From Eurosta solidaginis (lineage: Eukaryota; Arthropoda; Insecta; Diptera; Tephritidae), in contig NC_090324.1 of the NCBI RefSeq assembly GCF_040869045.1, positions 54,217,346-54,281,345 on the forward strand: DNA of 64,000 bases, in the 5' to 3' direction. The translations under genes and the position numbers were made by a program. Shown in pieces: positions 10,641 through 20,748 of the stretch. A model generated the notes under the pieces. That model was given only the letters and a program-made list of their open reading frames with translations. It had not been told where the DNA came from and did not search any database. How positions within the stretch are numbered: the first letter of the stretch is position 1; each line of letters begins with the position of its first letter.

Positions 10641-11655
10641 GGGGGAAACTACCAATCTTGTTGGATTTTTTCGCGCCATTGTTTATATTTATATTTCAGC
10701 TAGTGTTATTATTTGTAATTTTCTTAGATACAGCTGAAGCGGGCGCCGACACGAAATAAATTGATACCACAAACAATTCGCGACACAATCGTACACTACC
10801 GAAGCAAATAGTTAGGAAAATTTCAACTAGTATCCGAGGATAAACGCTATTATCTTAGAGCGCTTAAAAACACGTCCTATTCAGCATTGGTATTAGACTG
10901 GGTCGAAAAAAAAAAATTGCCAATGTCCGCCCCTAAATTTGAAGATTATGTTGGGAGGGTTTCGGAAAAATTTTTTTTAATTTTTTTTATCCTTCGAATT
11001 ACAGCCGAAAATTTGCTTTCGTTGTAACTTGGTTATTTGATGTCCGATTTTTAAAATTGGTATGTCATTATTTTGACCTTGAGAAATTTCACATTTCCGT
11101 TTAATGTCCTTTTAAGCCATGAAGTCATTTTCACATTATTAGGTCAGCTAACAAAATTGGGGGTAATATGTGTATGTTTTTTCCATACCAAACGAAAGTA
11201 ATTAAAAATTCAAGAAAATGTTGCTTTGAAACCATACTACTAAACTAATAAACAAAGAAGTTATAACACTTTCAATATTTATTGCAAATGGTATTTTACC
11301 TGATTCTTATTATACTTAGACCTGAAACTCATTATATTTGGAGGAAAAATTGCACGGTTTGCATTGAAAAGTTAATAAAGGTATGCCAAATATCATGAAT
11401 AGGGGAAGTCAAAGTAAATAAGTGAGTCAAACCTGTTGTTTCGTATTTATAATAATAACGCTATGCGACAAAATCAACTTTTTTTCTGGGTATTGGACAA
11501 AACCCACTTTTTTGTAGAGATTGAGGCTTAAGAAAACAAAGACTATCCCCGTTTTTCGAACTTAGCCTCCAAAAAACAGATATCGGCTTACGAAGTTCGA
11601 AATTCTATATTTCGAAATTTTATTTTTTTGTTAATGCGTTCAGCAAATGACATGA
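10641..11655. other. non-coding AT-rich stretch, unassigned
   Basis: No supported gene. The right part (10641 to about 10880) is probably 5' UTR of LINE A. About 10890-11670 is an AT-rich sequence whose ends are vaguely inverted (TTAGACTGGGTCGA near 10890; ACCACCCTAA near 11670), which could be a non-autonomous DNA element, but I could not find a matching target duplication. Confidence 0.3.
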
Positions 11656-11880
11656 TAAAACCACCCTAATATCTACTATCTAACTGGCTTGTTTCATCTT
11701 TAACTAATACTAAATCTCCTATATTTTTCTGTTGTTACTGTGCCTACTTTTATCGTAACTAATTTTTTGTTCTTCCTTAGCCTCTTGCACTGACCTTTTA
11801 GCTCTTTGTTCTGCAATTTGTAACCTACACTTAATTTGCCTATGATAAGCCTCATGGTTATATACTGGGCTAACTATACT
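11656..11880 (-). pseudogene. Ty3/gypsy integrase C-terminal fragment
   Basis: The minus frame gives NHEAYHRQIKCRLQIAEQRA and AKEEQKISYDKSRHSNNRKI. After a one-base shift it continues GDLVLVKDETSQLDSRY. This is the region just before the C-terminal domain of gypsy integrases (coil followed by GDLVLVKDE). Nothing else of that element is present next to it. It borders the foldback element on the right. Confidence 0.6.
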
Positions 11881-11892
11881 AACTTTATGAGG

Positions 11893-12308
11893 AATAAAAA
11901 AAGATGGAAAAAAAATTTTAAGGACTACCTTTATATAAATGGACCAAAAAATAGAAGGCAATTTTTTCTTTAATACAGACATAGTCTTGATGAATTTTCA
12001 CTAAAAAACTTTAACAATAGCTCTAGTAAAAGAATTTTGCGATTTAAAATTATAAAGGTGGAGCGCAATCTTTCAATTTAAGGCCAACCATGGACTTGGG
12101 ATTAACTAATTTATTATTTAAAATTTGAACATGTGCTCTACCTTAATAATTTTAAATCCCAAAATTCTTTTACAAGAGCTAATTTAAAAATTTTTTAGTC
12201 AAAATTCAACAAAACTATGTCTGTATTAAAGGAGAAATTGCCTTCTATTTTTTGGTTCATTTATGTAAAGGTAGTCCTTTAAATTTTTTCACCATATTTT
12301 TATTTTTA
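11893..12308. repeat. foldback element with about 185-bp inverted arms
   Basis: The left arm (about 11893-12075) and right arm (about 12118-12308) are inverted copies. AGAAGGCAATTTTTTCTTTA pairs with TAAAGGAGAAATTGCCTTCT, and TAAAAGAATTTTGCGATTTA pairs with TAAATCCCAAAATTCTTTTA. The loop is about 42 bp. Arms differ at roughly one position in ten. It has no coding capacity and fits a foldback-type MITE. Flanks differ (gypsy scrap on the left, Penelope on the right), so a clean insertion is not shown. Confidence 0.75.
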
Positions 12309-12482
12309 AACTCAATGACATCTTTTACATTATATTTTGATTCCTTAGTTATATTCTTCAAAGTATTTACAACGAAATTACATAGGTTCTACGAAGGCGA
12401 ATTAATGGAAAAGATATAGGCCTCAATGGGATTCCTTCTTTATGAATTTCGATAGACCATACAGTATTGGTGCATTAGCGGT
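12309..12482 (-). pseudogene. Penelope-like element, RT part downstream of the BEL insertion
   Basis: The minus frame reads NAPILYGLSKFHKEGIPLRP starting at the BEL target site. This is the (N)AP-x-LYGLPKxHK-x-G-x-PLRPI motif of Penelope RTs. Further left other frames keep KNITKESKYNVKDVIEFK. It continues the frame seen at 19330 and beyond on the other side of the BEL provirus. It ends at the foldback element at 12308, so the catalytic RT motifs are missing. Confidence 0.8.
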
Positions 12483-13433
12483 GGTTTACGCGGCGAAGGC
12501 TGTCAACCGTCCCATCTCCCCCTTGTACATACGTATATCTATGAATTTATTTATAACCCGTATCTTGTATTATATTCGATTATATTGAATTGTATTATAT
12601 TGAATTATCCCCAAAATCAATGAATTGTATTTAACTTTAAATTTCCCACTGGGAATCTTCATGGACGTATGGCAGCCTCCACCGCGCAAATCCACCAAAT
12701 TGAATTCGCCGCAAGTATAGGATTGCGATCCGGCATGATCGCCATCTGTCAAAAAACCACCACGTTTTGGTCATTAGAAAAATTTTCATTATTGTTGTCG
12801 TGATATGAAAATTATCGGTTTCGTTTTCTTGGATATTAATCGTTCCGAAAAGTCGAAATATTTGATTTATCACTAAAGTGGTCTCGCCCTTATATATGCT
12901 GATATTTATTCAAAGATATGGTAATTGTGTGTTAAGAGTGAATAAGAAAAGGCAGTAATTCATAATAAAGTTCATAAGTCATAAATTATCCTTTAATACA
13001 AAAAACCGAGCGATCTGATTGGGAGAATTTTCTAGAAGGTTAAAGAGTAAAGGGCGGCTAAGCAATAGCCACAATTCCGCTACTACGTGAGCCTGAAATC
13101 ATCGGTGAAAGTCGAGGTAAACCCAAACTCACAAGTACATCGTTGTATAATTTTATAAGGTCTGCAGTGGCGAACGGCGGCGCATTGTTGGACAAGCAAC
13201 GTAAACGCTAACGCAACGTATTGCATTGTATGTAAGATCCGTGGAAGATAGTGCCAAGAGTTACTGATAGCCTAGCAACACCAGTCTAGAAGAGGAGCAG
13301 CGACAGCAAGAACCAATTTAACAGCAATAACACTGCAGTAGCAAAGCCACCACTGGTAGCCCAAACCGCCATCAGCCCTCATAATACCTATTTTCCAATA
13401 CCAACCGGTGAGTACCATCCTATACATTAGCTA
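12483..13433 (+). repeat. 5' LTR of the BEL/Pao provirus
   Basis: 951 bp, matching 18344-19329 along its length; the first base is G where the 3' copy has T (GGTTTACG against TGTTTACG). It lacks a roughly 45-bp segment (18660-18703) present in the 3' LTR. It ends AGCTA, followed after one base by TGGTCCTTCG (13435-13444), complementary to the 3' end of tRNA-Tyr. Confidence 0.9.
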
Positions 13434-13958
13434 ATGGTCCTTCGTCGCCATTGACGAAACCAGCGTTTTTAATAATATAAATTCATACATACATTACGTA
13501 TATCCCCCGAGTATATTTGGGGGCTTCCGCCAAATACATAACTTTCCCGCCAAAAAATTAATTTTCCCGCCATAAAAGTATATATTCTCACCCCCTATAT
13601 GCATATATACATATTGCGGTGCATTACAAACTGGCAATTCCCACTCATACTTTCACAAAGTTAACTTTTGTCCCTTGCGGTATAATTTAAATACATATCC
13701 CCACTTTTATATTGTTGGCGCTACCCAGCAAGAAATTCGGCCACATTTGAATTGCTTGAAATACCCAGCAGTAAATTCTGCAGCTCAGCCCAACTGAACC
13801 TAGACTAATCCAAATTCAGTCTAACTGAGCCTAGCCTACTACACTCTCGTCCAATAGGAAAGCTTCTGCCTTTGGTATTCTCTCATAAATAAACACCAGT
13901 TAGTCCCCAAAAATTCGCAAAATAGCTAAAGTGAAATGAAGTAAGTCCCTATTTAGAA
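13434..13958 (+). other. primer-binding site and leader of the BEL/Pao provirus
   Basis: TGGTCCTTCG at 13435-13444 is the likely tRNA-Tyr primer-binding site; the match stops after 10 bases. The rest is about 500 bp of leader without a gene. It includes a triplicated (T/C)CCGCCA motif at about 13535-13575 followed by A/T runs, and pyrimidine- and A-rich sequence up to the Gag start. Confidence 0.6.
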
Positions 13959-14660
13959 TGTCTACCGTGGTCGAAAATAAATTTATATCAGAAACGGATC
14001 TCTTTACGGATTTCGTTTCGGCACAACCGACATCCAGGATAAAACCGAGGTATCTCTGAAACTAAAAGACAAAAATATCGATGTATTCTGTGAAAGGGTA
14101 CAGAGCGCATATGACGCCGTCGTCGAGTCAGATGACAACGACCTTCCTGACGGCTTTAAGTCCTCAAAAAAAAGTCCTCAGCTTTCGGTAAATACCGAGC
14201 CTGCCTTATAGCATATGAAGACATGAAGGCAAGAATAGGTGATCAACTCCAGATCAGGGAAATAAGAAATCCCGTCCCCGCTACAACCACCACTCCCCAA
14301 GAAAGTTCCGGGATGCGCCTCAAAGTACATCATGTGACACCGAAGTCTTTTACGGGAGTTATGATCAATGGCCGTCTTTCCGTGACATGTTCACTGCGGT
14401 CAACCAACCAAAACTCTCAAGCGCCCAAAAGTTGTACCATCTCAGGTACAAAACTCAAGGAAAAGCCGGCCAGATAGTAAAGCAATTCCCACTTAGTGAT
14501 GACAACTTTGTTCTGGCTTGGGAAGTTCTGAAATCCCGATATGAAAAAAAAGAGTCCTGGTCGATAATCAAATAAAAGTCCTAATGAACCTCAAGGCCAT
14601 TCAAACTGGCCCCACCTCAAAAGCTGCCCGCATCCAATCGTTTAATGCAGAAAATGATTG
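13959..14660 (+). pseudogene. BEL/Pao Gag remnant
   Basis: The likely start is ATG at 13959 (MSTVVENKFISETDLF). Frameshifts follow: another frame carries VSLKLKDKNIDVFCERVQ and AYDAVVESDDND, then WPSFRDMFTAVNQPKLSSAQ, YKTQGKAGQIVKQFPLSDD and KRVLVDNQIKVLMNLKAI. These are the DUF1759 motifs of BEL Gag. After about 14650 the sequence jumps to the protease approach, so the C-terminal half of Gag, where zinc knuckles normally lie, is deleted in this copy. Confidence 0.8.
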
Positions 14661-15165
14661 CCAAATTATCCTCCCTACAGCTATAATGTCGATAGAACAC
14701 CGAGGGGACTGCTTCAGGCTCAGAACCTTAGTGGATCAAGGGTCAGAACGTAGCTTCATCTCTTCAAAAGCTCAAATCAAGCTAGGCCTCCCATATACAC
14801 ACTCCCTATTTGAAATATCGGGCATGGGAGGCGGAGTAGTACAAACCTCCAACAATTTGTGCTCACTGACTCTAGTCTCAAATGACCACAAGGTAAAAAT
14901 AAAGGCCCAGGCAATAGTGCTACCTCGGCTCACTAGGCAACTCCCAACACTCAGGCTAAATAACGACCAAATGCGTAAATGGTCCCATCTCAATCTAGCA
15001 GACCAGAATACTCAGAACCCCTCCCAAACTGATCTGTTATTAGGTAGTGATCTTATCCCACAAATAATGCTAAATGGCATCGAAAAGGTCTCCCCCACAC
15101 TGCTAGCCCAAAACACAATATTTGGCTGTATAATAAGCGGCCAAACCACCGAAAAGGTCGGATAA
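14584..15165 (+). CDS. BEL/Pao aspartic protease
   Basis: A 193-codon open frame. LRTLVDQGSERSFIS near residue 42 is the active-site region; this element has D-Q-G where many retroviral-type proteases have D-S/T-G, and Q is also seen in BEL elements. The C-terminal part, DLLLGSDLIPQIMLNGIEK and AQNTIFGCIISGQT, is the usual end of the BEL protease domain. The protease would cleave the Gag-Pol polyprotein. The first ATG (14584) is really inside Gag (MNLKAIQ), so this is the downstream part of a longer polyprotein frame. Confidence 0.85.
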   Translation: MNLKAIQTGPTSKAARIQSFNAENDCQIILPTAIMSIEHRGDCFRLRTLVDQGSERSFISSKAQIKLGLPYTHSLFEISGMGGGVVQTSNNLCSLTLVSNDHKVKIKAQAIVLPRLTRQLPTLRLNNDQMRKWSHLNLADQNTQNPSQTDLLLGSDLIPQIMLNGIEKVSPTLLAQNTIFGCIISGQTTEKVG

Positions 15166-15900
15166 CACTCCTCTCAAGCGTGGGAAGTGACAAATGTCCA
15201 GCTGAATGAACAGCTAAGGCAATTCTGGGAAATCGAAGAAATATCCAGAGTGCGAGTGGAAACCCCAGAAGATAAAATATGCGAAGACTTTTATCAAAGC
15301 ACAACAACTAGCAGGTAAATCCTCTCCTCCATTGCGAAACTTTTCGATCATGCAGGGTGGCTGACGCCCATAATGATCCAAGCGAAGATGCTCATGTAAG
15401 AACTATGGCTAGACGGGACCTACTGGGATGAACAAGTAAAACCCCTACGTCTCATCAAATGGGCGCAGTTTGCCGTAAATATCCGGGATATCTCAGGCAT
15501 TTAGATCCCACGTTGGATAAACTACCTCCCCGATCAGTCTGTCGAACTCCGTGGCTTCTACGACGCCTCCGAAAAGGCTTATTGTGCGACCCTTTATGTA
15601 AGAACCACCGTAGGCACACAAGTCTTCACTCACCTGATAGTCTCTAAAGGGAAAGTAGCCCCACTCAAAACAATAAGTTTGCCACGCCTGGTACTGTGCG
15701 GTGCTGTCTTACTAGCCAAGCTAATCGCAATAGTCCAACCCCATCTCGGCCTAAGTCAAAAAAAATTAACCATGTGGTCTCATTCTGAAATCGTGCTAGC
15801 CTGGCTGGAAAAGCCACCCTACTCTTGGAAAACCTAGGTCTCTAACCGAACAGCTCAGATTATAGACCTCATACGAAATGTCCCTTGGCGACATGTGCGA
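15166..15900 (+). pseudogene. BEL/Pao Pol remnant: RT edges and RNase H
   Basis: After the protease, NVQLNEQLRQFWEIEEISRV marks the RT N-terminal edge, but within about 70 bp the sequence jumps to LSSIAKLFDHAGWLTPIMIQ, the segment after the RT thumb. The whole RT core with YxDD is therefore deleted. RNase H follows: [18 protein letters not shown] keeps the first [16 protein letters not shown] has V where BEL elements have E, and [15 protein letters not shown] has H where D is expected. Stops occur at about 15318, 15400 and 15837. This element could not reverse-transcribe itself. Confidence 0.8.
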
Positions 15901-17641
15901 AGCAAAGGCAACCCCCCGGATCTCGGAACCAGAGGATGTAGCCCCGCCGTTCTTGCTAACTCATTGCTATGGTGGAATGGTCCAGAGTGGCTTTCCCGAC
16001 CCCCCGAGGACTGGCCAACACTAACGGCCAGAAACATTGTACCCCCCGAACTTCGCCGAGTCGAAGCACTGCATGCCGCTGAGGAGCCTAACGATATCCT
16101 AGATCGGTTTTCCTCTTACTCTCGAGCTCTACGCGTCATTGCATACGTTCTGAGGTGCTTACGTCGGGCGAAAGATGCAGTAAACGGCATCCACAAGCCT
16201 GTCACCTTCTCGCTATCTCATGCCGAACTCAAACGAGCGAAACACCGTCTGATCATCGCGGCCCAAATCCGATACTTCGGTCCAGAACGAGCCTGCCTAG
16301 AGGACTCGAAACACCTAAGGAAACGTAGTTCCCTGTTGGTACTTGACCCCTTCCTGGATACAAACGGGATTCTTCGTGCCAACGGACGATTAGTAAACGC
16401 CGACATGACCTACAATGAGTGCCCTCCCATCGTTCTCCCCGAAAAGGCTCGATTTACTACCCTCTATATAAGGTTTCTACATGAGACCTTCCTCCATGCG
16501 GACATCCGCCTCATGCAACAAGTTGTAACACAAGAGTTCTTCACGGCCCGGCTTAATTCCCTGATAAAAAAAGTACATTTTTCAATGTAAAGCATGTACC
16601 ATTCATAAGCAACAAACGCACTCCCAACTAATGGCAGCTTTATCCCACGTACAATGTACCCTCGCGCCCCCCTTCACTGCTGCTGGTGTACACTTCGCCG
16701 GCCCGTTTCAAATAAAAGCTTCTATGCTCCGGTCTCCCAAGATAATGAAGGGCTACGTTGCCGTCTTTGTCTGCTTCGCCACCAAAGCCGTCCACTTGGA
16801 ATTATGCTCCGACCTCACCGCCCAAGCATTCCAAGAAGCCTTCGCCCGCTTCGTAGGACGCCGAGGATATCCCAGCAAAATGATGAGCGACAACGGCACC
16901 ACTTTCGTAGGAATTAAGCGGGCCATGGAAAAGAAGTTCGTATCCTTTCTCAAAGAAGTCTCGTCCGATATCGTACTGAAGTACGCCCCATAAGGAATTA
17001 ACTGGAAGTTTATACCCCCGGTGCCCCTCACATGGGCGGAATATGGGAATCCGCTGTCAAAAGCTTTAAAACCCACTTTAAAAGGGAACTCACAGCTTAA
17101 CTTTTGAAGAATTTTCTATCTTATTGATACGAATAGAGTCTGTATTGAACTCTCGCCCCATCTCCCAACTGTCTCAAGATCCCAGCGATCTCACGGCCCT
17201 CACACCGGGTCATTTCCTAAGAGGCGCGCCCCTGCTCTCCATCTCTCATCCGAACTATGAACACCTCTCTATGATTAACCGTTGGGAACGGTTGAGGGTT
17301 TTACATCATCAGTTCAGCAAACGCTGGAAGAATCTCATGGAGCTGCAAAAGCGATATCGATGGAAAAAATCCAACCTCCGCCTCGAAAAGGCGACCTCGT
17401 AGTCATTAAGGAAGACAACCTACCCTCTACCGAATGGCGCCATGGACGCGTGGAAGACACCCATCTAGGCGATATTCGAGTAGTCGACGTACGCACCCAG
17501 AATGGCGTACTCACCCGGCCCTTCACAAAATTGTGTTTTCTACCGACCTCTGAGCCTGACTCAAGCACTCAAAGCTCGGTAGCATCCCCAGAAAGTAATA
17601 CAGTCCAACCCCCTGTGCTATCGCAAAATCTACACAAATAA
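15895..17641 (+). pseudogene. BEL/Pao integrase with C-terminal DUF5641
   Basis: The first frame (15895-16590) has RGCSPAVLANSLLWWNGPEW, RFSSYSRALRVIAYVLRCLR and FLHETFLHADIRLM (zinc-binding H-H). The next frame (16631-16993) starts the catalytic core. The first Asp is replaced: AGVHFAGPF instead of AGVDFAGPF. The second is present in MMSDNGTTFVGI. The last acidic residue is in RIESVLNSRPISQLS (17124 frame), followed by LTPGHFLRGAPL. The C-terminal DUF5641 is in a third frame: KGDLVVIKEDNLPSTEW and VVDVRTQNGVLTRPF, ending at 17641. Integrase inserts the cDNA into the host chromosome. Three frameshifts plus the D-to-H change make it inactive. Confidence 0.87.
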
Positions 17642-17677
17642 TCTTAACCCCTACCAACACCCTACTCCCAACAATGA

Positions 17678-18484
17678 GTGACTAAATTTGTAATGTATTT
17701 ATCCTATCTTCTGCAGATGGATCGCCAGCGCCCTCCAGTTCCTGCACCGCGCCGCTCTTTGGCCTCTCAGGTGACAACACCAGCAGCATGTCCACGAACT
17801 CGGGAAGGGCCGCCCGACTACCGCCGATGCCGTCTGTGCATGCGACACTGTGCGTTATCCACATGCCCTCTCCATACGGCCATGCAACCGACACAACACG
17901 CCATTATCGCCCGGGCCCACCACTACTGCACGAACTGCTTGGCCCTATCGCATGCCCCTAGCGGATGCACCTCTATAGAGCGCTGCCAACTTTGTGGGCT
18001 GCGCCGTCACACCCTCTTGCATCGGGACACGGAGCGTCGCCAATCCCAGCATGCAGCATCACAGCCGGGGCGCCAACGTCATTCCTCACGCCGTCACAGG
18101 CCACGCAACTGCGACAGTGTGTACGTCCAGCCACCACCATCACCACCCGCTGCAAACACGTCCGGCACCGCAAACAGCGCTCGCCGCAACCAGCTCGCAC
18201 CGACCGTGCCCGATCGCACGATACGATGCACCGCCACCGGTCTGTGTACCTCAACTTATAAACACAAAGTGGGGAAAATCCTCATTAAGGAAGCAGTTAG
18301 TGCTTTGACCGAGCTGCGCTTAGTACGCCTAGGCGGGCCCGGATGTTTACGCGGCGTAGGCTGTCACCCGTCCCATCTCTCCCTTGTACATTCGAATATC
18401 TATGAATTTATTTATAACCCGTATCTTGTATTATATTCGAATATATTGAATTATATTATATTGAATTTTCCCCAAAATAAATGA
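17678..18484 (+). CDS. third ORF of the BEL/Pao provirus: Gag-like zinc-knuckle protein
   Basis: A 268-codon open frame lies between the Pol stop (17641) and runs into the 3' LTR (from 18344). MDRQRPPVPAPRRSL at internal codon 14 may be the true start. It has a Cys/His array at about residues 51-115: CRLCMRHCALSTCPLH, HHYCTNCLALSHAPSGC, then RCQLCGLRRHTLLHR. This layout is the one found in BEL Gag zinc regions (compare 3800-3600 in this window), but here it sits where an env gene would be. The remainder is Arg/Ser/Pro-rich and ends in unrelated-looking sequence. A role in RNA binding is inferred from the zinc array. It is the only long open frame left in this provirus besides the protease. 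Confidence 0.75.
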   Translation: MTKFVMYLSYLLQMDRQRPPVPAPRRSLASQVTTPAACPRTREGPPDYRRCRLCMRHCALSTCPLHTAMQPTQHAIIARAHHYCTNCLALSHAPSGCTSIERCQLCGLRRHTLLHRDTERRQSQHAASQPGRQRHSSRRHRPRNCDSVYVQPPPSPPAANTSGTANSARRNQLAPTVPDRTIRCTATGLCTSTYKHKVGKILIKEAVSALTELRLVRLGGPGCLRGVGCHPSHLSLVHSNIYEFIYNPYLVLYSNILNYIILNFPQNK

Positions 18485-19329
18485 ATTGTATTTAACTTTA
18501 AATTCCCCACTGGGAATCCTCATGGAGTTGTGGCAGCCTCCACTGCGCAAATCCACCAAATTTAAATCGGCGCAAGTACAGGATGGGAATCTGGCATGAT
18601 CGCCATCTGTCAAAAAACCACCACCGTTTGGTCATTAGAAAAATTTTCATTATTGTTGGCGGCTTAACAATCTCAACGATTTTTTTATTAATATTCATTT
18701 TTGTGATATAAAAATTATCGGTTTCGTTTCCTTGGACATTATTATCATTCCAAAAGGTCGAAATATTTACTTTATCTCTAAAGTGGTCTCGCCCTTATAT
18801 ATGCTGATATTTATACAAAGATATGGTAATTGTGTGTTAAGAGTGAATAAGAAAAGGCAGTAATTCATAATAAAGTTGATAAGCCATAAATTACCTTTTA
18901 ATACAAAAAACCGAGTGATCTGATTGGGAGAATATTCTAGAACGTTAAAGAGTGAAGGGCGGCTAAGCAATAGCCACAATTCCGCTACTACGTTAAACTG
19001 AAATCGTCGGTGAAATTCGAGGTAAACCCAAACTCACGACTACATCGTTGTATAATTTTATAAGGCATGGAGTGGCGAACGGCGGCGCATTGTTGGACAA
19101 GCAAAGTAAACGCATACGCAACGTATTGTATTGTATGTAATATCCGTGAAAGATAGTGCCCAGAGTTACTGATAGCCTTGCAGCACCTGTCTAGAAGAGG
19201 AGCAGCGACAGTAAGAACCAATTTAACACTGCAGCAGCAAAGCCACCACCGGTAGCCCAAACCGCCATCAGCCCTCATAATACTTATTTTCCAATACCAA
19301 CCGGTGAGTACCATCCTATATATTAGCTA
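18344..19329 (+). repeat. 3' LTR of the BEL/Pao provirus
   Basis: 986 bp starting TGTTTACGCGG and ending ATTAGCTA. It is preceded by the G-rich GGCGGGCCCGGA, a possible polypurine tract. It carries an extra segment at about 18660-18703 relative to the 5' LTR, plus scattered substitutions, so the insertion is not recent. Confidence 0.9.
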
Positions 19330-20035
19330 GCGGTCTTACTCAAGAGTCGGTATTTTTCTTGCAAGTCTATCATAATGTTTTTAAAGAGCTTTTCCAGGAT
19401 CGCATTGTTTCTGTCTTGAAGCTTGGTAGTTGGATCTCGTTTTAATACTCGATATGTGGAAATGTCTTGGACGATGCGTTGTAATTTTATGTCTTAATCG
19501 GCCCTTTCCATTAAACCTGTCACACTTCCTTTGTCCGCGTTAAGAACTAACAATCTTTATTATTTTTAAGAAATTTATTTGCCGACTTTAGGGTATCTAG
19601 AACAAACCTGTCTCTCGCGCTACCCTGCAAAAATCGCGAATACTCCATGCATGCATGTATGGAGTACTCGCTATGGACCAAGCGAGTGCTCCAAAATTAC
19701 CCACAATTCATACAAAAAATATAGTCCAATTAACATTGCGATGTCCTAGGACCGGACCATATACTCCAGCTCCGCATTACATCAGAGTAATTCATGGAGT
19801 ACCCACAGTCCAATAAACATCGTGTAGTGATTACAATCGTCAAAAACGAGCAATGATCGGCTTACAACATGTTCGTGTATAAACATGAGTTGGTCCATCG
19901 CTGCATTACAGTGGAGTATATTGGTAAGTACTCCAGTGGGCCACATGATCCAACGATTTTTGCAGGGTAATAGCTGCTTTGTTTAGGTGGTCTCGTATAA
20001 CAGTGTGGACAAATTCAGGTTAGCAAAAGTTTGGT
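19330..20035 (-). pseudogene. Penelope-like element, N-terminal part upstream of the BEL insertion
   Basis: The minus frame, entering from the right, reads EFVHTVIRDHLNKAA, is interrupted by a MITE, and continues RDRFVLDTLKSANKFLKNN. After a one-base shift it reads LVLNADKGSVTGLM, then IVQDISTYRVLKRDPTTKL and KNIMIDLQEKYRLLSKTA up to the BEL target site. L-x-ADKG and Y-x-x-LxxDPT are typical N-terminal RT motifs of Penelope-like elements, which use their own RT and a GIY-YIG nuclease. The GIY-YIG end is not present in this window. Confidence 0.82.
19623..19967. repeat. MITE, 345 bp, TA target duplication, inside Penelope
   Basis: Terminal inverted repeats CCCTGCAAAAATCG (19623-19636) and CGATTTTTGCAGGG (19954-19967) are perfect over 14 bp. 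TA flanks both ends (19621-19622 and 19968-19969). Deleting the element and one TA restores an uninterrupted Penelope frame (LNKAAI|SARDRFV). A TA target points to the Tc1/mariner group. Inside, GGAGTACTC-like motifs recur. Confidence 0.88.
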
Positions 20036-20039
20036 CGAT

Positions 20040-20575
20040 TCTGAGAATGAGGGGTGAAAATAGAGGTTAAATTAGAAGGCCCGTATCGCGGCGTTTGTTT
20101 ATGTCAGTTCGAATTGGCTTTAAAAGTGGGCGGTGCAACGCCCATTGTCCAAAATTTTACTAGTTTTCTATTCTGCGTCATAAGTTCAACTCACCTACCA
20201 AGTTTCATCAGTTTATCCGTATTTGGTAATGAATTGTCGCAATTTTTCGATTTTTCGAAATTTTCGATATCGAAAAAGTGGGCGTGGTTATAATCCGATA
20301 TCGTTCATTTTAAATGGCGATCTGAGATGAGTGCCCAGGAACCGACATACCAGATTTCATCAAGAAACCTAAAAATTTACTCCAGTTATCGTGTTAACGG
20401 ACGGACGGACGGACATGGCTCAATCGATTTTTTTTTCGATACTGATGATTTTGATATATGGAAGTCTATATCTATCTTGATTCCTTTATACCTGTACAAC
20501 CAACCGTTAACCAATCAAAGTTAATATACTCTGTGAGCTCTGCTCAACTGAGTATAAAAAAATGTTTAGTTAAAC
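20040..20575 (+). repeat. dispersed non-coding repeat, second copy at 50215-52085
   Basis: It contains GATATCGAAAAAGTGGGCGT, ATCTGAGATGAGTGCCCAGG, the GGAC-rich run ACGGACGGACGGACATGGC and the end TGAGCTCTGCTCAACTGAGT. The same signposts appear in reverse order and complement at about 50215-50660. No open frame. Such sequences are common non-autonomous repeats in flies; I cannot assign the class. Confidence 0.75.
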
Positions 20576-20748
20576 GGTTTTATTGAAAACAATACTTACA
20601 TTAAGTAGTAATAATACTAAAAGATAGAAAATAATTAGGTAGGTCCTAGGTACTAGTCATCACACTCCTCATCAATCTAGGGCGTTGATCAGACAATTAA
20701 ATAAAGCGTTGGACGCAGTGCTTCGCCCCACCTAACAGCCGCGACCGA

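Larger units (their letters stand above)
12483..19329 (+). mobile_element. BEL/Pao provirus with both LTRs and 5-bp target duplication
   Basis: Two direct repeats (12483-13433 and 18344-19329) bound a primer-binding site, Gag, protease, Pol remnants and a third ORF. GCGGT lies immediately outside both ends (12478-12482 and 19330-19334), the 5-bp duplication typical of BEL/Pao. Removing the element and one GCGGT rejoins the flanking Penelope reading frame (SKTA|NAPILYG), which confirms the boundaries. The copy is dead: part of Gag and the RT core are deleted, and stops and frameshifts are scattered through Pol. Confidence 0.92.

Noticed and set aside
10890..11670. hAT-type element bounded by TTAGACTGGGTCGA and ACCACCCTAA
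   Set aside because: The ends match poorly and no 8-bp duplication is visible.
12483..19329. Endogenous retrovirus with env
   Set aside because: The third ORF has a zinc-knuckle array, no signal peptide and no membrane segment, so it is not an envelope gene.
20054..20293. 79-codon open frame
   Set aside because: It lies in a dispersed repeat whose other copy at 50215-52085 does not preserve a frame.
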